This document shows, in pieces, positions 1 to 9,484 of a stretch of DNA of 64,000 nt. The notes below the pieces were generated by a model that had not been told where the DNA came from, ran no database searches, and saw nothing but the letters and a program-made list of their open reading frames with translations. The position numbers and the translations under genes were made by a program. Origin of the DNA: Marivirga lumbricoides (GTDB lineage Bacteria > Bacteroidota > Bacteroidia > Cytophagales > Cyclobacteriaceae). Positions within the stretch are counted from its first letter, which is position 1. Each line of letters begins with the position of its first letter. The stretch spans positions 104,635-168,634 of the forward strand of contig NZ_BMEC01000014.1 of NCBI RefSeq assembly GCF_014636295.1, read 5' to 3'.

Positions 1-185
1 TACTGAAGGTTTTTATAAGTAGTACTGGCTCTATTAAAAATATAGAAGTAACTAAAAGTCTTGGGGAGGAATTCGACAAAGAAGCTATCAGGTTGATTGA
101 AGAAGGTCCAAAATGGCTACCTGCCAAAAGAGGTGAGCAATCTGTTGAATCAACTAAAAGAATCAGGATAAAATTTAAGCTATGA
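1..185 (+). CDS. TonB C-terminal-like protein, 3' end only
   Basis: Only the last 60 codons are in the window; the 5' end lies to the left. The translation has the alternating pattern of a TonB C-terminal domain: a FISSTGSIKNIEV strand pair, then FDKEAIRLIEEGPKW and LPAKRG, ending in a KRIRIKFKL strand. In the TonB family this periplasmic domain contacts the TonB box of outer-membrane transporters. Bacteroidota also carry it on proteins that are not classical TonB, so the role stays open without the N-terminus. There is a 180-bp gap to the next gene and no clear terminator. Confidence 0.75.
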   Translation, partial: LKVFISSTGSIKNIEVTKSLGEEFDKEAIRLIEEGPKWLPAKRGEQSVESTKRIRIKFKL

Positions 186-365
186 TCTTTTTTAGTTATA
201 AAATCCATATATCTTCTTTTGGTAAAATCTTTTATAAAACCTCCTCGTTCTCATAAAATCTAATTAGGATAAATTGAAGGCCTTTTGTTTTAATTAATTT
301 ATTTTTAGTATCGCAAAATATATTTAGAAAGCCCCACTGGCTTTTAATTCAAAAAATAACCGCTT

Positions 366-1259
366 ATGAAATTTGGCAGTGTAGAAAACCCTGAATTAGT
401 TGACTTTACTCTTCCTAAAGATCACCCGGACACAGAAAAAGTATTAAAAGAGAAGGGAGGAAGCCTGGATGAAATCTATGTGGGCTGTGCTAAATGGAAT
501 AAGCAGGATTTAAAAGCTTTTTACCCCAGAGGCACTAAAGATGAATTGGCCTATTATAGCCAGCAGTTTAACTCTATTGAGCTTAATGCAACGTTTTACA
601 ATAATTACGGATCCGACCAAATTCAAAAGTGGACTGAGAAAGTACCTGTGGATTTCCGGTTCTTTCCGAAAGTAAATAACTATATCAGCCATATAAAAAG
701 GCTTAATGAAATAGAAATGCCATTGGAGGAATTCTGCACTAACATCAGAAGTTTTGATAAAAAACTAGGCATGGCATTTCTTCAGCTACATGATAATTTC
801 GGCCCTAAAAATAAGGACAGACTGGAAGAGTTTCTTAAGCTTTGGCATGCGGATCTCCCTTTAGCAGTAGAGCTCCGGAATACTGCCTGGTTTAATGAGG
901 AAGGACAAGCGGAATGGGTATATGATCTATTTGAGTATTATAATGTCGCTAACATTATAGCTGACACTGCCGGAAGAAGAGATTTACTGCACATGAGACT
1001 TACCTCTCCGGTAGCTTTTGTTCGTTATGTAGGTGCCAACCATGAGAGTGATTATCAAAGGCTGGATGATTGGATAGAGAGAATCAAAGAATGGAAAACC
1101 CAAGGCTTGCAAAAGCTTTACTTCTTTGTTCACCAGAACTTAGAGAAAGCTTCACCTTATTTATCCGCTTATTTTATAGAAAATTTGAACAAAGCTGTGG
1201 GAAGTGAATTAATTCCGCCTACCCTACCAGAAGATTTATTCAGCGGCAAAAAATATTGA
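366..1259 (+). CDS. DUF72 family protein (YecE-like)
   Basis: 297 residues, a usual length for the family. Seen: the characteristic opening VGCAKWNKQDLKAFYP (about residues 39-54), then YYSQQFNSIELNATFYN, and a later block with LAVELRNTAWF. These are hallmarks of DUF72, a TIM-barrel family distantly related to UV-endonuclease/xylose-isomerase folds, with no firmly established reaction. The ATG at 366 gives a complete N-terminus. The gene stands alone between a TonB-like gene and a convergent lipoprotein gene. Family assignment is firm; biochemical function is unknown. Confidence 0.88.
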   Translation: MKFGSVENPELVDFTLPKDHPDTEKVLKEKGGSLDEIYVGCAKWNKQDLKAFYPRGTKDELAYYSQQFNSIELNATFYNNYGSDQIQKWTEKVPVDFRFFPKVNNYISHIKRLNEIEMPLEEFCTNIRSFDKKLGMAFLQLHDNFGPKNKDRLEEFLKLWHADLPLAVELRNTAWFNEEGQAEWVYDLFEYYNVANIIADTAGRRDLLHMRLTSPVAFVRYVGANHESDYQRLDDWIERIKEWKTQGLQKLYFFVHQNLEKASPYLSAYFIENLNKAVGSELIPPTLPEDLFSGKKY

Positions 1260-1292
1260 TTACAAATAGGTATATCAAATTTGAGCATACAA

Positions 1293-2063
1293 TTACCAGG
1301 TGCCTGAATCCACTTGATTACCTTGAGCATCGTAATTGGTATAGGTACCTGATGTACCAGAAGCATTCCAGGTATAATCAGCATTTTTAAACCCTTGCGA
1401 ATAAATATTAAGAGCACCTGAATTATCAGGATTTTTTGTGATTTCAATTGTGTTGTAAAACCCGAATAATTTGAAATTCAATACCCTGAGGTCTGATTCT
1501 GCCCATTCATAATTTAGTTCAGTATCAAACTCATTAAATCCTTTGAAGCTTAATTCACCATTTTTGGTATCGGTAATGCTTTCTTTACCTTCTAAAGTTT
1601 TAACTAACCCCTCTTCTTCCCCAAAATCAAAAAAGATCTCGTACAAATAATCATCCCCGGTATTTACTATTTGATAAGCGGTAGTAACAAACTGGTTGCC
1701 ATTATTGTATGTCCAGGTATAAACTGTTACATCATTTGCTGCCGATATATTATTTTCTGATCCATGAACAGGTGTATGGCTTACCTGAGCATCATCAGGA
1801 ACATTAAAATATGTTGCATAGGAAGTGATTCCATTTGCCTGCCGAAGAAAACCAGTAATTGCTATGGCATGATCATTTTGAGAACTTGACAGTGCCGCAG
1901 GAATATTTATAGGAGGATTTTGAGCACTAAAAACTAAAGCAACGATGGGGGTTTCATTTTCTTCAGGATTTCCTACTTCATTTTCATCTTCACCACAAGA
2001 AACAAGCAATATAATAGACAAGCTACTTACTATTAAATACCTTGAAAGCGCAATATAATTCAT
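1293..2063 (-). CDS. Hypothetical lipoprotein
   Basis: 256 residues with a type II signal peptide: a hydrophobic stretch ending in ILLVSC at about residues 18-23, so Cys23 would be lipidated. It is followed by an acidic low-complexity linker (GEDENEVGNPEENE). The remainder is predicted to be beta-rich, with many aromatic and Asn/Thr residues, ending in a YTWNASGTSGTYTNYD segment. I do not recognise the family. The Asp/Glu linker after the lipid cysteine resembles surface-export signals known in Bacteroidota. A good promoter element lies 23 bp upstream of the ATG. Confidence 0.75.
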   Translation of the reverse strand: MNYIALSRYLIVSSLSIILLVSCGEDENEVGNPEENETPIVALVFSAQNPPINIPAALSSSQNDHAIAITGFLRQANGITSYATYFNVPDDAQVSHTPVHGSENNISAANDVTVYTWTYNNGNQFVTTAYQIVNTGDDYLYEIFFDFGEEEGLVKTLEGKESITDTKNGELSFKGFNEFDTELNYEWAESDLRVLNFKLFGFYNTIEITKNPDNSGALNIYSQGFKNADYTWNASGTSGTYTNYDAQGNQVDSGTW

Positions 2064-2085
2064 TCTGAACTTAATTATTTTATAA

Positions 2086-2093
2086 CAAAAGTA
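2086..2093 (-). promoter_or_regulatory. Promoter -7 element of the lipoprotein gene
   Basis: The minus strand reads TACTTTTG, a full match to the Bacteroidota -7 consensus TAnnTTTG, 23 bp upstream of the ATG at 2063. No clear -33 TTTG was found at the usual spacing, so this is a motif call only. Confidence 0.5.
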
Positions 2094-2347
2094 AGTAAAA
2101 CATCTTATTTTTCAATTAACACCTAGTCTCAACAAGCATTTTAACCACTTTACCTTCCTCAATATAAGAGAATTAACTCAATCACAAGCTAATTAGAACA
2201 GAATTAGTTCTTTAATTATTTTAAAAATCAGTAACATGTTTTATATAAATATCCCCAAAAGCTTTATAAAATAATGCTTGAAAGCCGCGAAGGTAATCCC
2301 CATCATATTCTGCTACTTTGCAAGAAGTATTCAATTTGCAGCATAAA

Positions 2348-5170
2348 CTACCTGTTACAAATAGTTTTGAATTCACAATACTGACAATTTTCCAGTTTAT
2401 CTGTTTGGTCAAAGGGCTGGTCGCTCACGAAAATCTCTGAAAGCATATGCTGCAAACCAGTTTCAAATTCATCCATCAAAGGCAAAGCATTTGTTAATTC
2501 ATCTTTACCCATCTTCAATGTTTCTGAAAAATTAGCAGTAAACAAGCCTTTTCCGTTATAAAGTCCAGGCGTAAGTACTTTTCCCCGGGATAATCCTGAC
2601 TTTTTCAAAAATAAATAAGCATACATCAGGGTTTGCATAGCCGCTCCATTTCTTCTCGGATGATCACGATCAAATAAGCTAGGCACGTCAGGAAATTTCA
2701 CCTCATCGCCTCCGGATTTATAGTCTATTACTCTGATTTTATCACCCAATTGGTCCAATCGATCTATTGTTCCATATAAAAATACCGATAATTGTCCATT
2801 CAGAGGGAACTCTACTACGTATTTACCATCTTCTTCTACTTCTAATATAGTAATGGGGCCCAGCGTAGCATCATAATCCAAAATTTGATCTACCATTCGC
2901 TTTACAACATCTCTAATAATAATATTGCGGCCCTCAAATTCAAATTTCTCTCCTTCCCTTCCGTATAATTTCTGAAACTCCTCTTCAATTAAAGCCATAG
3001 ATTTCTTTTTGAAGCTTAAAATCTTATCTGCTGTTAATTCCTCTCCTAACACTGGCTTATAGAGGTCTTCCATGACATGATGAAGAATATTTCCAAAATC
3101 AGCCGCATCTAACTCTTCACTAACTTCTTCCTTTTCTTTTAAACCAGCAATGTATCGGAAGTAAAACTGAAGCCTGCAATTCAAATAGGTTTTAAGTGCT
3201 GATGCCGAAAGTTTTCTTTTACCGGGCTCACAGTATTGCCTTAAAATTGCCTGGATTTTGTCATCCTTTTCTATAGTAATTGGTAAAGCGCGTACAGCCT
3301 GAGGGTTTTGATTGAGTACTTGCAATTGGAATTTATCAGATGAAAGTCCTAATTCATACTGCAGTTGCAATAAATACCTGCTAGGTTCACCGCCTTTCCC
3401 CCCGCTGTTGTCACTATTATACATTAAATGCAGCTTTTTGCTACGTTGCAATAGGCGATAAAACAAGTAAGCATAAATAGCATCACGTTGTTCCAATGTT
3501 GGTAAACCATATGCCTTCCTGATATTATAAGGTATGAAAGATTGAGAGTTAGCTGAACCTGGAAAATTATCCTCACTCATACTCAGAAAATAAACGTTCT
3601 CAAAATCGAGATTCCGTGACTCCAACACCCCCATAATTTGAAGCCCTTCAAGTGGCTCACCTGAAAAAGGCACTCTGAGAGATTGCATTATCCTGTTAAA
3701 AAGTCGAATAAATGCATTAACATCTAGAACTAATTTAAACTGATCGATGATTTTTTCCAGTTGACTGATATGTTTAAAAATCTCAGCAATAAACTCCTGT
3801 TCTGTTGCATCAAGCTTTTCTTCATGTACAAATTGCAAAATTTGTTTGAGGTAAGTAAAAAAATTATCCGAGGCATCTTTAAAAATGAGTTGACTTAATG
3901 GATGCTCAGGCGATTCTAAATCCAATTGCGTCACACGAATAATATTCTGCGTTTCTATTTTATTAATAGTTAATGGGGCAGCCTCTCCCATTAAATTGCC
4001 CACAAACGGATGTTTTAAAACTTTAAGAACATCCCTGTGATTAAAGCTCAGCATTGACTTTTCTGCTCTGCTATTTTTTTGAAGGTAAAGACAGGCATTC
4101 ATCAACTGATAAATAGAAGCAAATCTCAAAGGATACCCCATAGTCACATTGATTTTGCTTATTTTTTCAGGAAGAGCGTATAGTACCGGAAAAAGCAAGC
4201 TTTCATCTCCCAATATAATAGCTGTCTTTTCAGGAGATGATAAATCCACTTCATTTAAAAGTTGTCCTAAAAATTTAGCCTGTGCTATATTTCCTTTTAC
4301 CTCTGTAACTTTTATCTCAGGGGTTTCATCAATAATTCTTGAAGGAATTTCATGCGGAAAAGTTTTACTTAAAACGGTATGCTTTGCATATTCCCTAAAA
4401 AAATTACCTGCCTCCTGAGCTATTTCATTGGGTTCTGCATAATAGGTATCCATATCCCAAAATACTTTGGCTCCTCTTTTAACAGCTTCCGAAATAATAA
4501 ATTCTTCCGCTTTTGTGAGCGCATTAAAACCAGCAAATATTAATTTACCGGTAATTTCAAGCTTACCTGTCCTTAATTGATCTGTAAATTCCCGGTAAAG
4601 CATTCCATTATATGCTTTGCCTTCAGCTTCCAACTTTGCTTTAAAATCTTTATAGACAGGAAATAAAATATCCCAATTTCTTCTGAATTTTTCCTGGGCC
4701 TCCTTCGGTTTGGCTTCAAAACTTTTCCAGAACCTCTCAATCAATGTGATTTGTTCAGGCAGAAGGAAGTCGGTGTTAGCCAGTTGTTTCCATTCCGAAA
4801 GATTTGAGAACAGTGGCCTGGCATCAGTTAAGTAATGGTCAACATCATTAAAGTCCTTTACTAATAAATCACCCCAGAAATAAAACTGCTCAAAATTTTC
4901 TTTAAAAGGAGAATGTTTCTGAAACACTTCATGCAAAGAGAATACTAAGCTTAGTTGATCCGGAACAACAAAGTCGCTTTGTTGCTTAACAAAATCTTCA
5001 ATAGCCATTACCTCAGGAGCCCAAATAGGCTTACTTATCATTTTCCTTAGGGCTCTATTGAAAAATAAGCCTGCTCTTCTGTTGGGGAAAATTACCTGCC
5101 ATGAAGCAATTTCTTCTCCCAGTTCTCCATATATTTTTTTTGCAATCTCTTCTAGAAATGTGTCGGCCAT
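2348..5170 (-). CDS. addB: AddB-type subunit, PD-(D/E)XK nuclease family
   Basis: 940 residues. The N-terminus (VIFPNRRAGLFFNRAL) sits where a helicase Walker A would be but lacks GKT, as expected of the inactive helicase half of AddB. The C-terminal nuclease domain begins near LSASALKTYLNCRLQFYF and carries IRVIDYKSGG as the D...K catalytic motif. Cys665 together with Cys929, Cys932 and Cys938 (NCQYCEFKTICNR) matches the split four-cysteine iron-sulfur cluster that pins AddB nuclease domains. With AddA it should process double-strand breaks for RecA. It lies 68 bp downstream of addA on the same strand, so co-transcription is likely. Confidence 0.88.
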   Translation of the reverse strand: MADTFLEEIAKKIYGELGEEIASWQVIFPNRRAGLFFNRALRKMISKPIWAPEVMAIEDFVKQQSDFVVPDQLSLVFSLHEVFQKHSPFKENFEQFYFWGDLLVKDFNDVDHYLTDARPLFSNLSEWKQLANTDFLLPEQITLIERFWKSFEAKPKEAQEKFRRNWDILFPVYKDFKAKLEAEGKAYNGMLYREFTDQLRTGKLEITGKLIFAGFNALTKAEEFIISEAVKRGAKVFWDMDTYYAEPNEIAQEAGNFFREYAKHTVLSKTFPHEIPSRIIDETPEIKVTEVKGNIAQAKFLGQLLNEVDLSSPEKTAIILGDESLLFPVLYALPEKISKINVTMGYPLRFASIYQLMNACLYLQKNSRAEKSMLSFNHRDVLKVLKHPFVGNLMGEAAPLTINKIETQNIIRVTQLDLESPEHPLSQLIFKDASDNFFTYLKQILQFVHEEKLDATEQEFIAEIFKHISQLEKIIDQFKLVLDVNAFIRLFNRIMQSLRVPFSGEPLEGLQIMGVLESRNLDFENVYFLSMSEDNFPGSANSQSFIPYNIRKAYGLPTLEQRDAIYAYLFYRLLQRSKKLHLMYNSDNSGGKGGEPSRYLLQLQYELGLSSDKFQLQVLNQNPQAVRALPITIEKDDKIQAILRQYCEPGKRKLSASALKTYLNCRLQFYFRYIAGLKEKEEVSEELDAADFGNILHHVMEDLYKPVLGEELTADKILSFKKKSMALIEEEFQKLYGREGEKFEFEGRNIIIRDVVKRMVDQILDYDATLGPITILEVEEDGKYVVEFPLNGQLSVFLYGTIDRLDQLGDKIRVIDYKSGGDEVKFPDVPSLFDRDHPRRNGAAMQTLMYAYLFLKKSGLSRGKVLTPGLYNGKGLFTANFSETLKMGKDELTNALPLMDEFETGLQHMLSEIFVSDQPFDQTDKLENCQYCEFKTICNR

Positions 5171-5238
5171 TATATTTTTTTAATAGGCATACTCAATTTA
5201 ATAAAACAGCATTAAGCTGTGTACCCTGTATTTTTAAA

Positions 5239-8200
5239 TTAATTTATTTCTATTATTTCCAGAGGGTTGAGGTATGCAATATGTGCTGTAACTTTGCTGT
5301 ATCCCATATTTTTCAAACTTTTTTTATAAAAACTCACCTGCCTTTCATCTTTCACATCTTTCATACCTGTTTTAAAATCCAGAATACGGGCCTCTTTTTC
5401 CTTTAACAGTACTCTATCCAAGCGAATTAAAGATCCATCTGGTAAAAGCACAGGTACCTCTGTTTTCACCTCCCAGTCATTTGAAAACCACTGTATAAGA
5501 GGGCTCTTAGCCTGAAGGTTACCTTCCACAAGTTGAACAACTTTCTGATAATCGTCTGTATTCAAACTTCCTTCTGCTTCCAATTTCTTCAGCAACACTG
5601 GCAGGTTATCTAACTTTGTTAGTTTGGAAAATACATTATGCACCTGAATACCTATATCTGTTTTCGACAGACCCTCATCTTCAGCTTTAAGAATATTGTT
5701 TTGCTTTATAGTTAATTTATTTTGCCAGGTATGGCTTTCATAATAATGTAAACCAACGGTAGACAAAGTACTTACTTTAGTCTCAGTAGCCCGAGCCATT
5801 TTTTTAAAATCGTTTAAATCTCCCATCTGAAATGATTGATTTTCATGATCCCACGCACTTTCATGCTGCTCCGCATAAGTTTTTAAAAGAGTAGAAACAT
5901 AGCTGGCTCCGGCATTTCCTCTTGTATTTACCAATAGCGCATCGCCTGCTCTGGTAAATGCTACATACAATAGATTTAAATTATCAAGGAAGCTTTTCAC
6001 TTCTTCCTGCCAATAATCCAAAGCAAAAACTGAGTTTTTGAGTGAAGAAGAATGCCTTAAAGGCAAAAAAGGGATTTCAGCAAACGGGGTGTTTTGCGTA
6101 TCTACCCATAATGTAGGAGCCATAGTTGGTATATGTGTAATAGACCAGTCTAATAAAGGAATCATACATATTTTAAATTCAAGCCCTTTTGCTTTATGAA
6201 TAGTCATCATTCTGGCAGCATCTTCTCCCGCTTGTAATTTAATGGCATATGAATGCTGGTTCTGCTCCCACCACTCCAGGAAATCCGGAATTCCTCCTTT
6301 GTTACCAAAATCTAATAATACATCCTGAAATGCGGAAAGGTAAGCTTTCTCCTGCTCAATTTCTTTCAAAGCAAATAATTGTATCAGCTGCTCACTCATT
6401 TCAAGAAGGTTCAGGCTTAGTAACTGTTCCTTATGGAGTAAGAACTTTTCAGGCAGATACTTTTCGTCACTTTCAACTTTAACTATTTCATGAATAGGTA
6501 AATCAGCGTTTGCTACTATTCTTTGATAATAAAGCTTAATTTGGGCAAGTGAAATATTATTTTCATCATACAAATACCTAAAGCAGTTAAGTAAAAAATT
6601 AACAATGTGTGCATGATTTAAAAGCAATGTTTCATCAGAGATAATATTATACTGATACTTCAATGCTTTTTCAGGCTTTTCAATAATATAGCGTTCTAAA
6701 AAATCCTGAATTTCTATTCCTTCTTTTCTAGACCTAATCAGAATACCCACATCACCTAATTTAAGGCCTTCATCCTGCAATTTCTCGAGGTCAGCTACAA
6801 ACCGTTCGAGCGCATATCTTCTCCAGGATACTTTTTCCTCATCTTGTTCTTCATCTTCAAAAAAATTGACCTTAACTACTCCTTGATAGTCATAATTGAC
6901 TTTTTGCTTCTGAACAACATCAGTGTAAGCCATTGAAATGTCTTCCAGGTATTTCTCAACATCCGCAGTAAAGGCATTCGAGTTCCTATTTAATGCATAT
7001 TGATAAACTATTTCAGGCAAGTGCTTAAATAAATCATTATTAAAGCTAATAACATGAGGCTTACTCCTGTAATTTTGAACAAGTGCCTTCTCATGATAAA
7101 AATGTGAAGGGATATCTTCCTGCAGGCCTTTCAACAACAATCTCCAATCACCACCACGCCACCTGTATATAGATTGTTTGATATCCCCAACTACTAAATT
7201 CTCTTTACCCTCTGCTAAGGAATTAGCTATTAAAGGCTTGAAATTCTGCCACTGCATAGTGGATGTATCCTGAAACTCATCCATTAGAAAATGATCGTAG
7301 AAGCTACCCATTTTTTCATAAACAAATGGACTTTCTGAGGGATCGGTACCAATAATTTCATTTAAAAATTGAGTAGTATCGGAAAGAAACTGAATACCCT
7401 CTTCCTGCTTATAATTTTGCATTCGCTCATTAAAATGCCAGCTAATGCCCAGCAGGTATATATTTCTTAAAATCTGAATGGCAGAGATATATTCTTTCTG
7501 GTTAAGAATGATGTAATCAGCTACCTTCTGAAAGTAATTGAGTAAGCCGTCATTTGCTAATTGAAAGATAACATCCTTTTGCTTAGAGGTTTTGGTAGCC
7601 AAAGATTCGCCTCCAGATTCAATAACTTTCTGAACGGTTTTATTGTAGAGCTTCTCAAAGTCGAACTCTTTTCTATCTTTTTGTATTTTAAGAAAAAAAT
7701 TAGGAGCAGATCGGGAAGCTCCGCCACTGAAATCAGCAAGAGATAATCCTCTGCTTTTAATAAGCTCAACAGCTTCTTTACCCATCTTATCTAAATCATC
7801 CTCAAAACACTGTGTTATGCCATACATCCGTGCTTTAAAGGCTTTCAGCTTTCCGTAATCATTGATGGACTTACCCAAAGCTTCCTCTTTTACCTTGAAT
7901 TCATCTGACATTAGTTCCCTGGTAAAAGAAAGCACTTCCTTACGGATATCCCACCTGCCTTTTTGTTCAAGTTTTTCAATAGAAAACTCCAGCAACCAAT
8001 CCCTAAGAGGTTGATTAATGCTCAAATCTTCCATCATCAAATCAACTACAGCATTTCTCACCTCATCGGTATTTAAAAGCAATTCACCATCTCCCTGTAA
8101 ACTTAGTTCTCTTGCAAAAGAGCGCATCACATTCTGGAAAAAACGGTCGATAGTTTGAACCGAAAATCTACTGTAATTATGAAGTATAGCCTGGAGCAGG

Positions 8201-8475
8201 CGCTTAGAAGATGATATTAATTGTGAAGAATCAAGATTAAGAAGCTCTTGTAATTGTTCTCCCATTCCTACAGTATTTCCTGTACTGAACTGAAATAGAT
8301 TTTGTATAATACGCTCTTTCATTTCTTGCGTAGCTTTATTAGTAAAAGTTACAGCAAGAATTTTTTTATATTGCTCAGGATGCTTTAAAGCTAATTTAAG
8401 ATACTCCCGGGTGAGAGTAAATGTTTTTCCAGAGCCAGCGGATGATTTATATACAGTGAATAGATTATCTACCAT
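5239..8475 (-). CDS. addA: AddA-type helicase/nuclease (UvrD/RecB superfamily)
   Basis: 1078 residues. Seen in order: Walker A SSAGSGKTFTL at the N-terminus, MDEFQDTS (Walker B), VVGDIKQSIYRWRGGD (motif III region), the late motif TIHKAKGLEFK, and LYVAFTRAGDALLV (motif VI). The C-terminus has ILDFKTG with Asp1033 and Lys1035, followed by QVSFY (Q..xY), i.e. an active PD-(D/E)XK nuclease. This is the ATP-driven motor and one nuclease of the AddAB complex. It precedes addB; the order addA-addB is the reverse of Bacillus. The start is the ATG at 8475, which leaves only six residues before the Walker region. Confidence 0.92.
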   Translation of the reverse strand: MVDNLFTVYKSSAGSGKTFTLTREYLKLALKHPEQYKKILAVTFTNKATQEMKERIIQNLFQFSTGNTVGMGEQLQELLNLDSSQLISSSKRLLQAILHNYSRFSVQTIDRFFQNVMRSFARELSLQGDGELLLNTDEVRNAVVDLMMEDLSINQPLRDWLLEFSIEKLEQKGRWDIRKEVLSFTRELMSDEFKVKEEALGKSINDYGKLKAFKARMYGITQCFEDDLDKMGKEAVELIKSRGLSLADFSGGASRSAPNFFLKIQKDRKEFDFEKLYNKTVQKVIESGGESLATKTSKQKDVIFQLANDGLLNYFQKVADYIILNQKEYISAIQILRNIYLLGISWHFNERMQNYKQEEGIQFLSDTTQFLNEIIGTDPSESPFVYEKMGSFYDHFLMDEFQDTSTMQWQNFKPLIANSLAEGKENLVVGDIKQSIYRWRGGDWRLLLKGLQEDIPSHFYHEKALVQNYRSKPHVISFNNDLFKHLPEIVYQYALNRNSNAFTADVEKYLEDISMAYTDVVQKQKVNYDYQGVVKVNFFEDEEQDEEKVSWRRYALERFVADLEKLQDEGLKLGDVGILIRSRKEGIEIQDFLERYIIEKPEKALKYQYNIISDETLLLNHAHIVNFLLNCFRYLYDENNISLAQIKLYYQRIVANADLPIHEIVKVESDEKYLPEKFLLHKEQLLSLNLLEMSEQLIQLFALKEIEQEKAYLSAFQDVLLDFGNKGGIPDFLEWWEQNQHSYAIKLQAGEDAARMMTIHKAKGLEFKICMIPLLDWSITHIPTMAPTLWVDTQNTPFAEIPFLPLRHSSSLKNSVFALDYWQEEVKSFLDNLNLLYVAFTRAGDALLVNTRGNAGASYVSTLLKTYAEQHESAWDHENQSFQMGDLNDFKKMARATETKVSTLSTVGLHYYESHTWQNKLTIKQNNILKAEDEGLSKTDIGIQVHNVFSKLTKLDNLPVLLKKLEAEGSLNTDDYQKVVQLVEGNLQAKSPLIQWFSNDWEVKTEVPVLLPDGSLIRLDRVLLKEKEARILDFKTGMKDVKDERQVSFYKKSLKNMGYSKVTAHIAYLNPLEIIEIN

Positions 8476-8521
8476 GTAGGGAAATTACTTATTCCTTAGG
8501 TAAATAAAAAGAAGGGGTTAA

Positions 8522-8671
8522 TTAAAATATATGGTATAATATTACTCCAGAGGCAAGCAAACACTGCAAACCAATAATAGTAAAAGAAATCTTTTCCTCT
8601 CTTGTTCTTGCTGAAGTATAAAAGCTAAAAAGTAGAGGTTTCCTGAACTTTAATTTCAATAGATTATTCAT
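8522..8671 (-). CDS. Small hypothetical membrane protein (49 aa)
   Basis: A 49-codon ORF (MNNLLKLKFRKPLLFSFYTS... to ...GVILYHIF) fills half of the 353-bp gap between the DUF502 gene and addA. The N-terminal half is basic (KLKFRK, RTREEK). The last 20 residues form one hydrophobic segment, suggesting a single-pass or tail-anchored protein. A perfect -7 element (TATATTTG, 8688-8695) lies 17 bp upstream of the ATG. I recognise no family. Confidence is moderate, because short ORFs arise by chance in AT-rich DNA and only conservation would settle it. Confidence 0.4.
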   Translation of the reverse strand: MNNLLKLKFRKPLLFSFYTSARTREEKISFTIIGLQCLLASGVILYHIF

Positions 8672-8687
8672 ATAAAATTATTTACTT

Positions 8688-8695
8688 CAAATATA
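8688..8695 (-). promoter_or_regulatory. Promoter -7 element ahead of the 49-aa ORF
   Basis: The minus strand reads TATATTTG, matching TAnnTTTG. A TTTG occurs at 8712-8715, 16 bp further upstream, somewhat closer than the usual spacing. It could serve the small ORF and possibly addA downstream. Confidence 0.45.
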
Positions 8696-8828
8696 ATATC
8701 ATACATCCATACAAATAACTAAAAACAAACAAATTATTTAAAAAACATCTTAAAATTCAACTAAAAAATAAATAAATTCAATAATCACAGAATAACACCA
8801 CTAAATTAGAGTACATACTAAAAAAAAC

Positions 8829-9395
8829 TTACATCTCATCCATACCAGTAACCCCACCAGACACAATGAATTTCATAGCGGTAGTTCCATTGATCTCCCA
8901 AGGTTTTATCAAGTCATTGGAAACAATTAAAATATTACCTGAAAAATTGTAGGAATGCGGAAGATATACAGAACAATGGCCTGGTAATTTTAACTTTTCA
9001 AGATCATCCTGCGTAATAAACCCAGGTTTGAGAATTTTACCCAAAGTATCAAATTGAACCATTACAGGTTTATTGAATTTTCTCTTCTCTCCTACAAAGG
9101 CACCTATCAAATCCTTAATAGAATTATATATTAAACTTAGCAAAGGAATTTTATTGATAAACTGATCGAAGAGTTCAATAAAAGGCTTCATAAAATAGGT
9201 GGAAGCTAAATAACCAATCCCAACAATTCCTGTAATGAGGATTATTACCCCCAAACCGGGAATATTAAAGGGTAAAAGACCATCCAGCCAGACGAAAACA
9301 GCTTGAAACACCATAATCGTAAAAGCAATAGGTGCAACAAATAATATTCCTCGAAAGAAATAAGATAGTATCTTATTAAAGGCAGAATTCTTCAT
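8829..9395 (-). CDS. DUF502 family membrane protein
   Basis: 188 residues. Two hydrophobic helices at about residues 14-34 and 45-67 (LFVAPIAFTIMVFQAVFVW; IPGLGVIILITGIVGIGYLAS) are followed by a soluble C-terminal part with PLLSLIYNSIKDLIGA, KPVMVQF and HSYNFSGNILIVSNDLIKPW. This layout and the PxxxxIYxxxKD motif are those of DUF502, inner-membrane proteins without a proven function. It starts 42 bp past the nqr terminator and so is probably a separate transcript. Family assignment is firm; role unknown. Confidence 0.85.
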   Translation of the reverse strand: MKNSAFNKILSYFFRGILFVAPIAFTIMVFQAVFVWLDGLLPFNIPGLGVIILITGIVGIGYLASTYFMKPFIELFDQFINKIPLLSLIYNSIKDLIGAFVGEKRKFNKPVMVQFDTLGKILKPGFITQDDLEKLKLPGHCSVYLPHSYNFSGNILIVSNDLIKPWEINGTTAMKFIVSGGVTGMDEM

Positions 9396-9436
9396 ATCAA
9401 ATATTCAAAATAAAACTCACAACTATTAAACGAAAA

Positions 9437-9463
9437 AAGCCCTGATGCAATGCATCAAGGCTT
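9437..9463 (-). terminator. Rho-independent terminator of the nqr operon
   Basis: The minus strand shows a 12-bp hairpin (AAGCCTTGATGC and its partner, one mismatch, 3-nt loop) followed by six T. It lies 22 bp beyond the nqrE stop codon, showing that the operon ends without nqrF. Confidence 0.85.
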
Positions 9464-9484
9464 CAAATATCAATTAAATTCTAA

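Noticed and set aside
1169-1447. 92-residue minus-strand ORF overlapping the DUF72 and lipoprotein genes
   Set aside because: It is a shadow frame of two well-supported genes, with no start context or domain.
2221-2412. 63-residue ORF at the end of addB
   Set aside because: It overlaps the addB 3' end out of frame and has no features of its own.
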